DNA of 64,000 nucleotides, taken from positions 275,600,336-275,664,335 of the forward strand of contig OX352772.1 in NCBI GenBank assembly GCA_947095535.1, in the 5' to 3' direction. The position numbers were made by a program, and so were the translations under genes. A model generated the notes under the pieces. That model saw only the letters and a program-made list of their open reading frames with translations, had not been told where the DNA came from and made no database searches. Positions 21,293 to 33,513 of this stretch are shown here, piece after piece (the first letter of the stretch is position 1; the number at the start of each line of letters is the position of its first letter). Source of the DNA: Poecilobothrus nobilitatus. Its lineage: Eukaryota > Arthropoda > Insecta > Diptera > Dolichopodidae.

Positions 21293-22963
21293 ATAAATTT
21301 TAGTTTTTAAATTTGTATACTATATTAAATAGTAGGCTAGGCTTGATAATATAAATTATACTTTGTAAATAATTTTTTTATGTTTTTTAAATTTTAAGAA
21401 TTGAGAGCAATATTTGATATTAATAAAATTACATAATATCTAAACTAGAAATATCGATAAAAAAAAAATTATTTCATAAAAATATCGAAGCTTGGAACTA
21501 TTTAAATTCATTAACTTATACTGATTTAGGTCCACATTTTCAATAGAAATTTAATTATTGTAAATTATTATAACCCTCTGCTCAAGGATCTATAAAGCAG
21601 CAGCATTTCATTAACCATAAGATTCCGCTCAAGAAATGAATTTTTTTTCACCAATTTATTTTAGAAAAAGTTTACATAAGATATATATTTTTAAAACCTC
21701 AAACAGAATGATCAAATAATAAAAAATTTCGATAACTTTCAAAAATACAAGTTTTTTATAAAAATTTAGTTAAATAACATCACGGCTAACATTTATACAT
21801 ACATGCATATCTCTTTTTGTATGTTAACCCATAACCTACATTAATTTTTTTAAGGCCTGGAAATTGAGAGAAGATAGCTAAATACTAGTCCTTTTTTAAA
21901 AACAAAAATACACTTAGTCTTATGGAAAAATTTAGTAGTCGTACTAGAAATCTGAAAATAACACAAAAACTACAGATTTTTTTCAATTTCGTCCTAAAGG
22001 AGCATTAAAGTTCCATCTTTTTTACGTCTTTTAGTAAAATGAAATTTTAAAATATTGTAAATTTTCATTCATATTTATGCATTTTAAAAAATGTCTTCCA
22101 ACTACTTTTCAAAAAAAAAAAGCTTCTTAAAAACATTTTAAGAGCATTAATGTGGTAAATTACTGAGCAAAAAAATGTTGAAAAATAACTTTTATTGCAA
22201 TATAATTTTTTAGAATGCATATAAAATTAAGTGCAAAAAATGAACTATTTAATTATTTTTACAATAAGTTAATTTATGTTAATTAACTTATACATAATTT
22301 TTATTAATATGATGAAATAAATTAATATTATAAGTTATTCCCCTTTTCACACCACCTTTGAGGTAGGGAATGTGGCGAATTTTTTTAAAAGTGGCCTGAG
22401 CTCTGAAGTCTAGACCTTAAAATAAAATAATAAAAAAAAATATTTTATAATACCTATACAAAAAATATTTCATTTCAATATAATAATAAAATAAATAAAT
22501 AATTTTTTAACAAAATAATATAATTCATATTTAACAACGAAATTAAATAAGAACAAAATAAAATAATAATAATTGAATTAATTTTTTTAAATAGGTATTC
22601 ATACCATAAAATCTTTTAAAAATAATAATTCAATTCAAAAACTTAACTCTACAAAAATATGAGTACCTACATAAAATAAAATATTTCTAAAATTTAGAGT
22701 TATTTAAAATAAAATATTAATTTTTTTCTAATACTTTTAAAATAGTATTGAAATTTAAAATTTTACTCATAAAAAGATTATTTTATTTCATGTACTTGTA
22801 CACGAATATTCTATTTACAATCATTTTTTTTTTATAGACTGTATAGAAAAAAACGAAAACTGCTTAACTAGAATCTGTTACTTCTTTTTTTCTTTTCTTC
22901 AAAATACTGCTGAAAAATATGATTTGAAAGTTAATTTTTTTATTGACATAAAGAAAAAACTTC
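21293..22963. other. AT-rich intergenic region with a dispersed repeat
   Basis: 21870-22130 is related to 28735-28965: shared blocks include AGTCTTATGGAAAAA, AATAACACAAAAAC, CATCTTTTTTAC, ATATTTATGCATTT and AAAGCTTCTT. The rest is AT-rich, with one GC-richer patch (22336-22380). No gene is seen. Confidence 0.55.
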
Positions 22964-23275
22964 TGTAAGAAATTCAAATTATTATATTTTTTTTTGTTAT
23001 AGAACTTTATTTGGTAAAGTCCAATCTTCGACTGTACTTTTATTCTTTTTCTTTAAAACACATGTTTAGCCTTGACATTGAAAAAGGTACATATCAAAAA
23101 AACTATTACAGTTAATTTTACTCAATTAAAATATTTTATAAATCATGTGTTCACAGTAAGTAATTTTGAAGTGTATTATTGACTTCATATAAGTTTACAA
23201 TACTTAAATTTTAATTAACAAATAATTAAAACATAATTAACAATATTTTAAATGAATTACCTACAGTTCGTGCAA
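22964..23275 (-). repeat. Gypsy 3' LTR
   Basis: 312 bp. On the plus strand it begins TGTAAGAAATTC and ends ATTACCTACA. It matches 28224-28524 with scattered substitutions and one about 10-bp length difference. Confidence 0.88.
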
Positions 23276-23660
23276 CCTGACATAATAATCGCCTCGATTA
23301 TAACAACTTTTTTTTTTTTTTTTTTAGTTTTCCTAATTATTAAATAATATATTAATTCATTTACTTTAGTTTACTATAATAAGAAATAGTATATTAATAA
23401 TATTTTAATTCATTTAAGGTTTTAATCTGTTTTTTTGTGTTTATGCGTTATCATAAATTTACATAATTTACTTTAATAAAATTAAAGTTTAATTTAATTT
23501 CTAATTCATAAATTTACATAATTTACTTTTGGTTTACATAATTTTCATAAGTTTCCATAATATTCATAAGTTTACATAATTTTCATAAGATTACATAAAT
23601 TTTTTTTTTTTTATAAGTTTACATAATTTTTCATAAGTTTAATTTATAATGAGAATTTCC
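23276..23660 (-). repeat. Gypsy 3' non-coding part with short repeats
   Basis: A 20-base T run and repeated TTTACATAATTTTCATAAG units (23500-23640) between pol and the 3' LTR. No clear polypurine tract touches the LTR. Confidence 0.5.
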
Positions 23661-23699
23661 CTGAAAGGAAATGTTAAACTTGGAACTTGCAGTTTTAAT

Positions 23700-26600
23700 T
23701 AAACGTGCACACACATTACAGTTACATAAAATTTTAGTCTATGTTGAGCACTCAGGGTTTACATGGAAGAGCTTCATATTGTTGGGTGAACATACACCTT
23801 TATAAGGAATTCTGGAAATTTGCATTCCTTCTAGATCTTTGACAACGTACCTATCATTCCCTAACACTTTCGCAACCTCATACGGTCCTCGAAATTTAGC
23901 GAATAGTTTTTTATTAAAATTTTATATTTGTATTTGAAATTTGTATGCCAGGGCACCGTGACAATATTTTTTAACATAATGTAATCACCTTCTTCATATT
24001 TGTAAGGTTTCTTCTGAAGTTTATCGTAATGTGTTTTATTATAATTTTGGTTCATTTGTATATTATCACTGGCCTTTTGCTTTTTTTCAATAAGATTTAT
24101 TTTAGAATCATCTTCCACCTGTCTTGAATAAACTCGGCAACTTTATCATGTAGTTGACCTTTTTGGTTAACACCAAAAAGTAATTCACTAGGCGAAAAAC
24201 CTGTAGACCTACTAATGGTGTTATTTATTGCATATTCAATTTTTGTTAAGTATTTGTCCCACCCCGCAGTCGTTTTACTATCGACTTCTTTAGCTAACAT
24301 ACTAGTGACAACACGGTTTACTCGTTCTACCGTCCATTAGCTTGAGGAGTTTGGCTTGCAATTTTAACATGCGAAATATTGTTTTCGGAAAGAAAATCTG
24401 AGAACAATTTCGACGTAAAATATGTCCCTCTATCAGAGACTATCCTGTTTGGTCTACTGTAACTATCGAAATAGGATTTTAAACAACTTATCGATTCTTC
24501 ACTATCTGTACTTTTCACTGCGTAAAGTTTTACAAATTTCGTAAAACCGTCTATAATAATGAGGATAATGTCGTTTCCTTGATTTAGAACTAGCTAAAGG
24601 CCCTAAATAATCGATATGGAGCGTATCAAATGGCAGTTTACCTTTCGGAATATTATGTAGAATGCCTGGTTTCTTACCAGAATTTGGTGAAAAATACGCG
24701 CACTTTAAGCCAAACCTTCACAAAGTTTTTTATTTTTTCTTTCATCTTGGGAAACCAGTAAGTGCGTTTTAAAAATTCATAGCATTTTTCAACACCCAAA
24801 TGACACAAAGCATCATGGTGCGTTGAATCAAGCGAGTTTCCATAATATTTGGAACATAAAACTTAATGCCGTCTTTATCTTTCCTATATATTAAACCATC
24901 TATCATTTCGTAAAAAGAATTTTCCAGTTTTTCTTAGTCAGAAATTATCTTTATGATATTAGGATCTTGTTTTTGAGATGCAGCTAAGACATACTCAAAG
25001 GATTCATCCCCCACATAAAGGACATTAACTGCCCGACTTAAAGCATCGGCATGGATCATCCTATCACCTTACGATGCTCTATCTCATAATCGAAATTCTG
25101 CAGCTCCAAAGCCCAACGTGAAATTCGCGGATTTATATGTTTTTTATTAAAAGTTAGAGTTAATGCTTGACAATCCGTTATGATCTTAAATCTTATACCA
25201 ACTAAATATACTTGAAATCTTCGTAACGGATATATTATGGCCATTATTTCGAGTTCATAACTGTGGTACTCTCTTTCGACATCAGTAGTGCGCTTAGAAG
25301 TAGGCTATAGGATGAAATTTTCCATCCTTTTGTTTTTGAACTAGAATAGCTCCATAACCTAAACTACTACCATCACAATGTAGTTGAGTCTCACTGTTAG
25401 GATTATAAATTGCTAATACAGGAGCATTCAAAAGTTTTTGTTTTAAAGTTTCGAAACAGTTAATTTCGTCTTTACTTAAAATAAAAGGAGTAAGAGGAGT
25501 CGAAAAAGGAGTACACAAGAGAAGTTCTTTATAAATTTCCTAAAGTAAGAGCAAAGTCCTAAAAAACTTTGCAAAGATTTAACATTACTGGGTAGTGGAA
25601 ATTCTCGGATGGCTTTAAGATTTTCTTCATTAGGTTTATCCCATCACAGGTTATTTTATAACCTAGATACACTATTTCCTCCATCAAAAGAGAACATTTA
25701 TCAAAATGGAGTTGCAAAGAATTATTTATAACAATCTCAATTACTTCCTCTAGTATAGCGAGGTGCTCATCAATTGTTTCGGTAGCAATCAGCAAATCAT
25801 CAATATATGTTAGAACTTTTCCAGAAGAAATTAGTTTTTTAAAAATTCTCTTCATAAATTTTTCAAAAATTGCAGGGGCGTTCTTTAATCCAAAAGGTAT
25901 TTTTAGATATTCATATTACCCTATAGGAGTAATAAATGAGGTGAACTTGATTGCGTCTTTTGCCATCTTTACGTATTTCAATTCAATTTTTTTTGCCATC
26001 TTTACGTATTTCAATTTTACAAAAAGTACACTGTAATTTTATTCAGCTCCCTATAATCGATACATAATCTTAATTCTTTGTTTTTCTTTTGAACTAACAC
26101 TATCGGAGTAGCGTAAGGTGAGTCGCTTTCACGAATAACACCGCTAAGTATAAGATCATTTAAATTTTTTTCTAATTCTAACTTATGAGTGTAGGGCAAT
26201 CTCCTAGGCGAACAATAAAAGGGTTTATTGTCTGTAACTTTAATGTCAATTTCGAATTCAGACCTATAAGACGTTATTAAATCTTTGTTAGCGATTTCGT
26301 AAGCAGGCTTTATTATTTCATTAATACGTTTCTGAACATAAATAGGGAGATTATTATTTACTTTAACATTCAAATCACATTCATCATTTATAATGTCGAT
26401 ACATAATATTTGATTCAAAAATTCGTTTTCTTCTACTAAATTCATAAATTTCATAACTGAATTTTCAATATCACTAAAATCCAACTTATTTTTACCGTCA
26501 TTCTTAAAATTTTCTTCCACATTTACATTATGTTGAAGTTCCAAGTTACATTCCTTCATAAAATCTCTTCCTAAAATTATAGGATAAATTATTGAATTAT

Positions 26601-26950
26601 TCTTTACTACATGAAATTCAAAATTATAACAAAAATTATTAAAATTGATTAATAATTCGTAATAATAAAATCGTAATTTCAGTTAAACCTAACACAAATA
26701 AGCTACTGTTATTAATACCAAAAAAATTATACTTCTCTGAATTAACCCTTTTAATTGACACTGGCGGTACAAACTGCTCTTGGATCAGACTTATTGGACT
26801 TCCTGAATCCAGTAATGAAAGATTTCACATTTAAAATTGGCATAGTTGTTTGTGTTGAAAATATACTCCACAATCTGTTCGAAATTATTTATATGTTGAA
26901 TAGGTGTTGAATTGTCGCTTTCAATTTTTTGTAAGATATGAACAGCTTTA
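23700..26950 (-). pseudogene. Gypsy pol remnant (protease, RT, RNase H, integrase)
   Basis: Reading the minus strand: the RT region KPFYCSPRRLPYTHKLELEK, then PIVLVQKKNKELRLCIDYRELNKIT (26240-26030), then LTYIDDLLIA (25820) with the YIDD catalytic box. RNase H follows as LHCDGSSLGYGAILVQ (25390) and RFKIITDCQALTL (25180). Integrase includes DRGTYFTSKLFSDFL (24420), AINNTISRSTGFSPSELLFG (24240) and a C-terminal tail to about 23760. Gaps and frame changes separate these blocks. A 33-bp tandem duplication (25958-25990 / 25991-26016) sits in the RT between LNKIT and FITPIG. The protease area near 26750-26900 (LIDTGG-like) is weak. Confidence 0.85.
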
Positions 26951-26961
26951 ACATCGCAATG

Positions 26962-27960
26962 TTAAATTTGGTGACCTATCTTACCACAACGATAGCAAGA
27001 ACCTTTTTGTCTGACAGCTTGAGGACATTTAGATATTATATGGCCAAATTGATTACAATTGTAACACTTGATTGATTTAGCATCTTTGTTTGTTGCACTG
27101 AAATCTTTTCTTTGTGTTGAAGCATTTGTTTTATTATTAATAAATTGAAAAGAAGAAGACTGCCGTTTCATTTTGTCGTTCTTACTTAAAGCTTCCTTTA
27201 ATTCAGTAATGTTGTTCGAATTATACAGGATCGTTTTGTTCAAAGTAGAGTCATTAATGCCGTTTATAATGTATTGAATCAAGTCAGATTCATCAACTTG
27301 AGCATGATTGCCAATTTCTTGCATAGTGAAAATATATTGCTGCCATGTTTCTTCAGACTTCTTTTTTCTGCTGCGCAATTGATTATGTATTTCAGCACCC
27401 GTAATTTTTTTTCCGAACTCTTCTGTTAGCATTATTTTGAAATAATTTTGCAGTACACGTTAATAGGCGGCGACCATATATATAACAAGTGGTTTCATTC
27501 CATCGAAAAATTTCTGCAGCTTCCTCCACTTGTTCAATCCACTTTGTTACGCAATATTTGTCATCGCCACTAAAATTTGGTATTGACTCTTGAAGTTAAT
27601 CACAGTACTATGGGCGTTGTTTGAATATTTATTTTCTTCCATCAGTTCCGCCAATTGCTTTTTTAACCTGTTTATTTCTTGTTGTTTTAACACTTGGACT
27701 TTCAATTATTCTAAGTCTTTATCTGCCGAGTCATTTTCGTCATCTGATGATTCGCTAGTTTTGGGCAAATCACCATCATTATCTACTAATTTCGCAAAGT
27801 ATTGATTTATCTGTTCGGGATTCATGCCTTGAATAGCTACTCGTAACCTGGTCTTTAACGTCGCCTTATTTCCTTGGGTTGGTAGTCCCAATTCGCCTAA
27901 TTTCACCTTCAATACGGTTTTCGTTGCAGATCTTAAAAAAATTTTGGCTATATCGTCCAT
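26962..27960 (-). pseudogene. Gypsy gag remnant with SAP-like N-terminus
   Basis: The first ORF (27960-27706) starts MDDIAKIFLRSATKTVLK and has LGELGLPTQGNKATLKTRL, resembling a SAP DNA-binding motif, then an acidic stretch. After a break near 27700-27432 the capsid part continues (LRSRKKKSEETWQQYIFTMQEIG). It ends in two CCHC knuckles: CYNCNQFGHIISKC and CYRCGKIGHQI (final Cys lost at the stop). Gag with an N-terminal SAP-like segment occurs in some insect gypsy lineages. Confidence 0.75.
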
Positions 27961-28223
27961 TTTGTTTTGAATTTATATATTTTTGTACAGAATTCACATA
28001 AATTTATGATATATTTTATAAAATATAAAAGTTGTTTTTCACTAATAAATTCAAAGAAAAAAATTTTTTTTTTTTAATTATTTTAAAATGTTTTAAATTA
28101 AAAAAATTTGCGTTAAATTTAAAATATTTGATCTCATAAAAACTTATAATTTGTTTTTTCAAAAAATTTATTTATTTCATAAAAATTTTTTTTTCAACAC
28201 GCAGTATATCCCACTTCTGATTT

Positions 28224-28524
28224 TGTAAGAAATTCAAATTATTGTATTTTTTTTTGTTATAGAACTTTATGTGGTAAAGTCCAATCTTCGACTGTACTTT
28301 TATTCTTTTTCCTTAAAACACATGTTTAGCCTTGACATTGAAAAAGGTACATATCAAAAAAACTATTACAGTTAATTTTACTCAATTAAAATATTTTATA
28401 AATCATGTATTCACAGTAAGTAATTTTGAAGTGTATTATGACTTCATATAAGTTTACAATACTTAAATTTTAATTAACAAATAATTAAAACATAATTAAC
28501 AATATTTTAAATCAATTACCTACA
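28224..28524 (-). repeat. Gypsy 5' LTR
   Basis: 301 bp, TGTAAGAAATTC...ATTACCTACA on the plus strand. It is followed by CTTC, the target duplication. Confidence 0.88.
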
Positions 28525-28674
28525 CTTCAAACTTTATTTTTATATAAATTTTATAACTTTTTATTATAATTAAAATTTAAAAATATAAAAACTTAGTTTG
28601 AACTAAAATATATTTACCCAATTAGCAGTACAATTTATCATGAAGCTTTTAAATTATTAGGTTAATAGGTTATG

Positions 28675-29375
28675 CCAGACTCACATCAATTATCAACCCA
28701 TGAAGTGCAGAGAGTAAAAGCTTAATAAGGGGCCAGTTTTTAACAAATTTACATGCAGTTTTATGGAAAAAAAAGGGGGCCGACTATAAATCTTGAAATA
28801 ACACAAAAACCATTTACTTATTATCCAATTTGGTCCAAAGAGAAAAATAAAATCGCATCTTTTTTACATAATTCATTAAAGAAAAATATAATAAAATATA
28901 ATATTTTCATAAATATGCATTTAAAAAATTGTCTACCTTTAAATTTTTTATTTTAAAAGCTTCTTAAGACAAATTGCCTCAATATCTCAATAGTATACGT
29001 CTTGACTACTTTCATACTTTAAAATTTTGTACACGCTTATAAATTTTGTACACTTGTACCCTTGGCCTGTTTACTTAGGTCTTAGTTTTGGTATACATCG
29101 AAACTCATATCAATTGTCAGGCCATGAAGTGCAGAGAGTAAAAGCTTAATAGTGGGCCAGCTTTTAACAAATTTACACGTAGTCTTATGTAAAAAAAATA
29201 GTGGGCCAACCGAGACTCACATCAATTATCAGGCCATGAAGTGCAGAGAGTAAAAGCTTAAATAGTGGGCCAGATTTTAACAAATTTACACGTAGTCTTA
29301 TCTAAAAAAATAGTGGACCAACCGAGATTCACATCAATTATCACGCCATGAAGTGCAGAGAGTATTTAAAAAATC
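28675..29375. repeat. Tandem repeat, ~112-bp unit, in a dispersed family
   Basis: The block CATGAAGTGCAGAGAGTA recurs at about 28700, 29124, 29236 and 29348. The last three are 112 bp apart. Each unit continues with AAAGCTTAATAGTGGGCCAG and ACAAATTTACACGTAGTCTTAT. The wider interval 28740-28970 has a relative at 21870-22130. It is non-coding. Confidence 0.8.
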
Positions 29376-29849
29376 TTATAATGTTTTGCGTTTTACACTT
29401 TCAACACACTTTGCTGTATAGTGAGAATTCATATGCCAAATCGTTTCATATGAGTTTTTGTCTTCTTTTCACATGATAAAATCTTATTACTATCTATTTC
29501 TTTCAATTTTGTTGTTTTTTCGAGTAGGATAGAAATTTTTGGTCACGTGATGAGAGTGGCCTATCTTATTGTAATAGAAAATCTTTGATTTCGATGTCCA
29601 GGTCTTCTAAAAATTAATGTAGGTGCCACAGCTGACAATAGTTTTTTTTTATTTATAATTACAGAAAATATTGCTAGGTGTAGGTTTGCCACCCTAAGCA
29701 TATGTAACTACTGGTCGGATTATAGTTTTGTATATTATGAGCTTTGTTTGCCTTGACAACAATTTGAACTGTAACATCTTGAAGCTTGAAACCCCTTAAA
29801 AATAGTACTCACCGAATGTTATGTTTTGTAGACTTCTTCTGTGTTCTCT
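29376..29849. other. Non-coding stretch
   Basis: No gene or repeat boundary recognised. Confidence 0.4.
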
Positions 29850-30540
29850 TCTGTGTCTCATTATCAGCGTACGCCACTACCTGATATACTTACTTAAATA
29901 TATTTCCTTCTTTATCTACTTTTTCTATTGCATAATTTAATAACATGTTAAATAACATGTCCTGGATCAAAACTTTGGTCCTGGATCAAAACTTTCGCTT
30001 TTGTGTTTTTCATTGTCATCATAGCCATTTTAGCAAGTTTTTTCGGTATTCCTTGGTTTACCAATGCATTATATAGACCGTTTTTCTATTAATACTATCA
30101 AAAGCTTGCCGGAAGTCAATGAAGAGTATGTGGAGATCAGCGTTATAATCATAGCATTTTTCCATATTCTGCTTAATTACAAATATCTGATCAACGGTTC
30201 AGCTGCCACTTCGGAATCCACCTTAATATATTTATCAAACTTTCCGCAAGTGGTTTCATTCTTTCATATATTACGTTTGATAGTATTTTATATGCAGTGT
30301 TCAGTAATTCGTAATTCATTTTATCCCCTTTTTTATATATTGGACATATCACACCTAATATTCCATTTTTCAGTCATCGTCTCTTGACACCATATTCTAC
30401 ATATTAAATTATGTAGTTTCTGCTGCATCGTTGTCCCTGCTGCTTTTAGGAGCTCAGAGGTTATTTTGTCTTCCCCCGGCGCTTTGTTATTTTTCAGTCT
30501 ATTAATAGCCTGCACTGTTTCTTCGTATTGTCATAAAGAA
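29850..30540 (-). pseudogene. RTE-type LINE reverse transcriptase fragment
   Basis: Minus strand: EETVQAINRLKNNKAPGEDKITSELLKAAG at 30530-30440 is the classic RTE/BovB start of the RT. IWCQETMTEKW and ICPIYKKGDK (out of frame) follow, then LPEVN-like and QAFDS-like scraps. VVAYADNE near 29870 is the catalytic YADD box with Asn in the fourth place. Many stops. Its upstream half lies at 31640-32040, beyond an inserted element. Confidence 0.8.
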
Positions 30541-30551
30541 ACACTACTATA

Positions 30552-31635
30552 TAGAGAACTCACGTAGAACAGAAATATTAAGCATTTTTCTACGATTTTG
30601 AAACATCCCATTGGGATGGAATTTTTAGTATATATTTAAATAATAATAAATACAATCGCACGAAACATCCAAATTTGCTTATAGTATTATCGTATTATAC
30701 ATTAGCTGGGATATTTTGTGTGACTGTATTGTATACTATAGTAATAAAGTTAAGTAACAATACAACAGAGAAAAAAAGTAGAAATAGAAATGCATAGGCA
30801 AATAGTGCAAATAGGCACATATACATACATAAAAAATAAAAATGTATGCATGCAAAAGCATAAATGACTTTTTTTTTTCTCTTTATTGTTATTTTTGTTT
30901 GGCAATAAAAATTTTAAGGGAGAATATTTATTAAAGTGCTTAAAAGTGCAAAACTAAATTTATAAATGTATACTTATTATTTTTTTTATATTTTCAATTG
31001 TCCAGCTACTTCAATTTTGTAGAAACTATGAATTGTCTTGGATAATTGAATTAAGTATTTAGTATATTTTTTGTTTAATGTTTTTGTTATATGTTTTGTA
31101 ATATTAATATTATATTAATTAATTGAACTAATGTAATTTTATTTTATATCTATTTATTTTTTTTATTGTTTTAGCTTTTAATTTTTAAAAACTTAAAACT
31201 TTAAAAACAACTTTATTTTTTCTGTTCTAACTTTTTTATTTTTTTCTTAATATATATTCTTTTCTAGAATCTATTAAAATACTAAAAATCTATTGATTTG
31301 ATGAAAATTAAATAAAAAAACTTAAATTTAACACTATTGCTTACTAAATTTTAAGTAAATACATATTAAATTTTACACTGTGTTCTCAAGTGCGGTATGT
31401 TTATACTACATTCATCTATTTCAAATAAAACGCTTTCAAATCAAAAATATTTTCGAAGCATATATCACATTTACATATTTTCATTTTTCAAGTATGTACC
31501 TATGTATATGCACCTCTATGTGTATTACATTATACGTACGTATGCATATTACAGTATGCATTGGTGAGTGTGTAAATTTAGATAAAGTGAAATTGAAAAA
31601 GTGGTCAAAAAATTTTGTTCTAGATGAGTACTCTA
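30552..31635. mobile_element. TA-flanked non-autonomous DNA element in the RTE LINE
   Basis: The ends TAGAGAACTCACGTAGAAC (30552) and GTTCTAGATGAGTACTCTA (to 31635) are inverted repeats with about three mismatches. TA borders both sides (30550-30551, 31636-31637). The RTE reading frame resumes on either side. The 1.08-kb interior is AT-rich without a transposase. Confidence 0.7.
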
Positions 31636-31637
31636 TA

Positions 31638-32040
31638 TTGTGGTGGTACAACATTAATATCAGCAGTATGTATATTATAAGATGTTGATTCTTCTTCTTG
31701 TTGCTTATTTAATAACTCGTTAAAATATTCGCATCACCTTTTTATTACATCATTATTTTCCGACACTATTTTCCATTCTTTATCTTTGCAGACACTAATT
31801 CTTGGCTGGTATCCTCGAGTTTCTCTTTGAATGTTTTTATAGAATTTTATATATTCTTATGTTATTTAGACTTTGTTCATGTTGAATTTGTTCTATTCTT
31901 TTTTTCATCATTTATTTTTTCTTTTTTCTACATAGTTTATTTGCTATTATTCTTTTCTGTTTGTATTCGTCGCGATTCATTCTTGTATTTCTTTGTAAAA
32001 GTGTTAATCTTGTTTGATTTTTTGAGGTAATCACTGTTTG
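31638..32040 (-). pseudogene. RTE-type LINE, segment before the RT
   Basis: Minus-strand frames include FYKETQEYKNESRRIQTE, NIRIYKIL, RIPAKN and KVMRIFERVIK with stops. These are the linker between endonuclease and RT in RTE elements. NKQQEEESTSYNIHTADINVVPP leads up to the insertion point. Confidence 0.6.
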
Positions 32041-33513
32041 ACATTCCACACCATTAGAATATAAATTTGCCGAAAAAATTAACTTTTTGCATTATTTATC
32101 CCGCAAATTTTTTTTTTTCATACATCGACATTTTTGTTATGAAAAATATCGCGCGATTTTAATAATAGTAAAATAGTAATAATAGTAAAAGGTAAAAGAC
32201 TATCGGTTTGCAGTCTGAAAAATCGAAAATTTTAAACTTAAAAAATGGCAAATATAAAATAAAATAATTTTAAAAAAATTACACACATCGAACAAGAAAA
32301 GGCCAAAGAATTATTTAAAAAGATAATTTTAACAATCACACTATTACAAAGCATTTTACAGGCATTAGAAGTTGACCCACGTAAAAGCAACTCTACCCTT
32401 ACTCTGAAATCTTGATTCTCAAACCGAAATCTTGAGAGGTGGCAACTCTAGTTAGCTGTCATGTTAGCATAAGCGTAAGCCGTGTTGTGATAAAACTTAT
32501 ACATATGTATGTATTTTTTGTGACTACATATAAATTTTTTTTTTTTTATATTTTTGATCTATCTAGCTTATTTTTAAAGCCGAAAGCTTACTAGGTAAAA
32601 TTAATTTTCGTTCGGCTGTTGGTCTTCTTCATCGCGAGCGGACGTGTTTTTGCCTTGACTCCTGAAGTTAAAGTTAAAATTGGAAATTTGAAAATTTAGT
32701 TATTTCATAATAAAAAATTTTAAATTTGAGTTGTTTAAGGATCGGTTTCTATTTAAATATTTTTCTAAACTAAACCTTAAAATAAAAATTTTTTTTTTTG
32801 CACTATAAATCTTGTGGTCGCTGCGACTAGCGGAGCTTGGAATTGGATAATTTATACTATTATTTTGCTAAAATCATTTATTCATTGTCTTGATAAATTT
32901 TACTTGAAACTTATAATTGAATGGCACAATCTAGAAGTCCCTAACTCCAGTTTCGAATAGTTTTGATCTGACACACTATCATGAAAATCAACATCGTTAT
33001 TTTAGATTAATTTATTATTTAAGCGTTAACAAGTCCCTAATGCTATAAACGAAAATCTAAAAATTTCGATTTAAACTTGTTTTTCGATTAAAAAGTCCCT
33101 TTTTTCTCTAAAAATTCTTAATTCCTATACTTATATACTTAAAAAGCCCAAAGTCCAAAGTAGAACATTTAAAAAGTCCCTCAGTCACATTAATACTAAC
33201 TGAAAAATTAAAATTTTATTTTTATGATAAATTTTAACGGAAAAATAATTTAAATTTTATTGATCAAGTATGCCATTAAAGTTAACTTTCATACTACGGG
33301 TTAAAATATGAATGTAGTATGAAAATAGTTTTGTTGTGAAACAGTGTAAATTAATGTAAATTTAAAGTGAAAATTATATTTAGGCATAAAGTGTAAAAAA
33401 ATTAAAAAGCTATTATGGGTGAAAAATATGAAATGACAAAGAAGTAATGAAAATTTTTATATTATATTTACAATATTTTAATATTATTATTATTTCATTT
33501 TCATTTTGTGTAG
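32041..33513. other. Repeat-rich stretch before the DUF7869-like gene
   Basis: 32060-32220 resembles 14180-14310. 33030-33190 contains the motif AAAAAGTCCC several times; GGGAC-type inverse motifs lie at 35740-35790, so the broken gene may sit inside an element with such ends. 32610-32660 is a GC-richer patch of unknown role. Confidence 0.4.

Larger units (their letters stand above)
22964..28524 (-). mobile_element. Ty3/gypsy LTR retrotransposon
   Basis: Complete in outline on the minus strand: LTRs at both ends, gag near 27960-26962 and pol down to about 23760. CTTC flanks both sides (22960-22963 and 28525-28528), the 4-bp duplication typical of gypsy elements. Just inside the 5' LTR (minus strand) TCAGAAGTGGGATA lies a few bases in and resembles the complement of a tRNA-Leu 3' end, a possible primer site. 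No env gene is seen. Many stops and shifts show it is inactive. Confidence 0.9.

Noticed and set aside
22336..22420. Promoter or small gene in a GC-richer patch
   Set aside because: No ORF, motif or repeat boundary supports it.
28676..29370. CRISPR-like array
   Set aside because: Units are contiguous 112-bp tandem repeats in a eukaryotic repeat family, without spacer structure or cas genes.
31380..32030. 102- and 67-codon ORFs, rich in F, Y, I
   Set aside because: AT-driven composition. One is in a DNA element and the other is antisense to RTE coding sequence.
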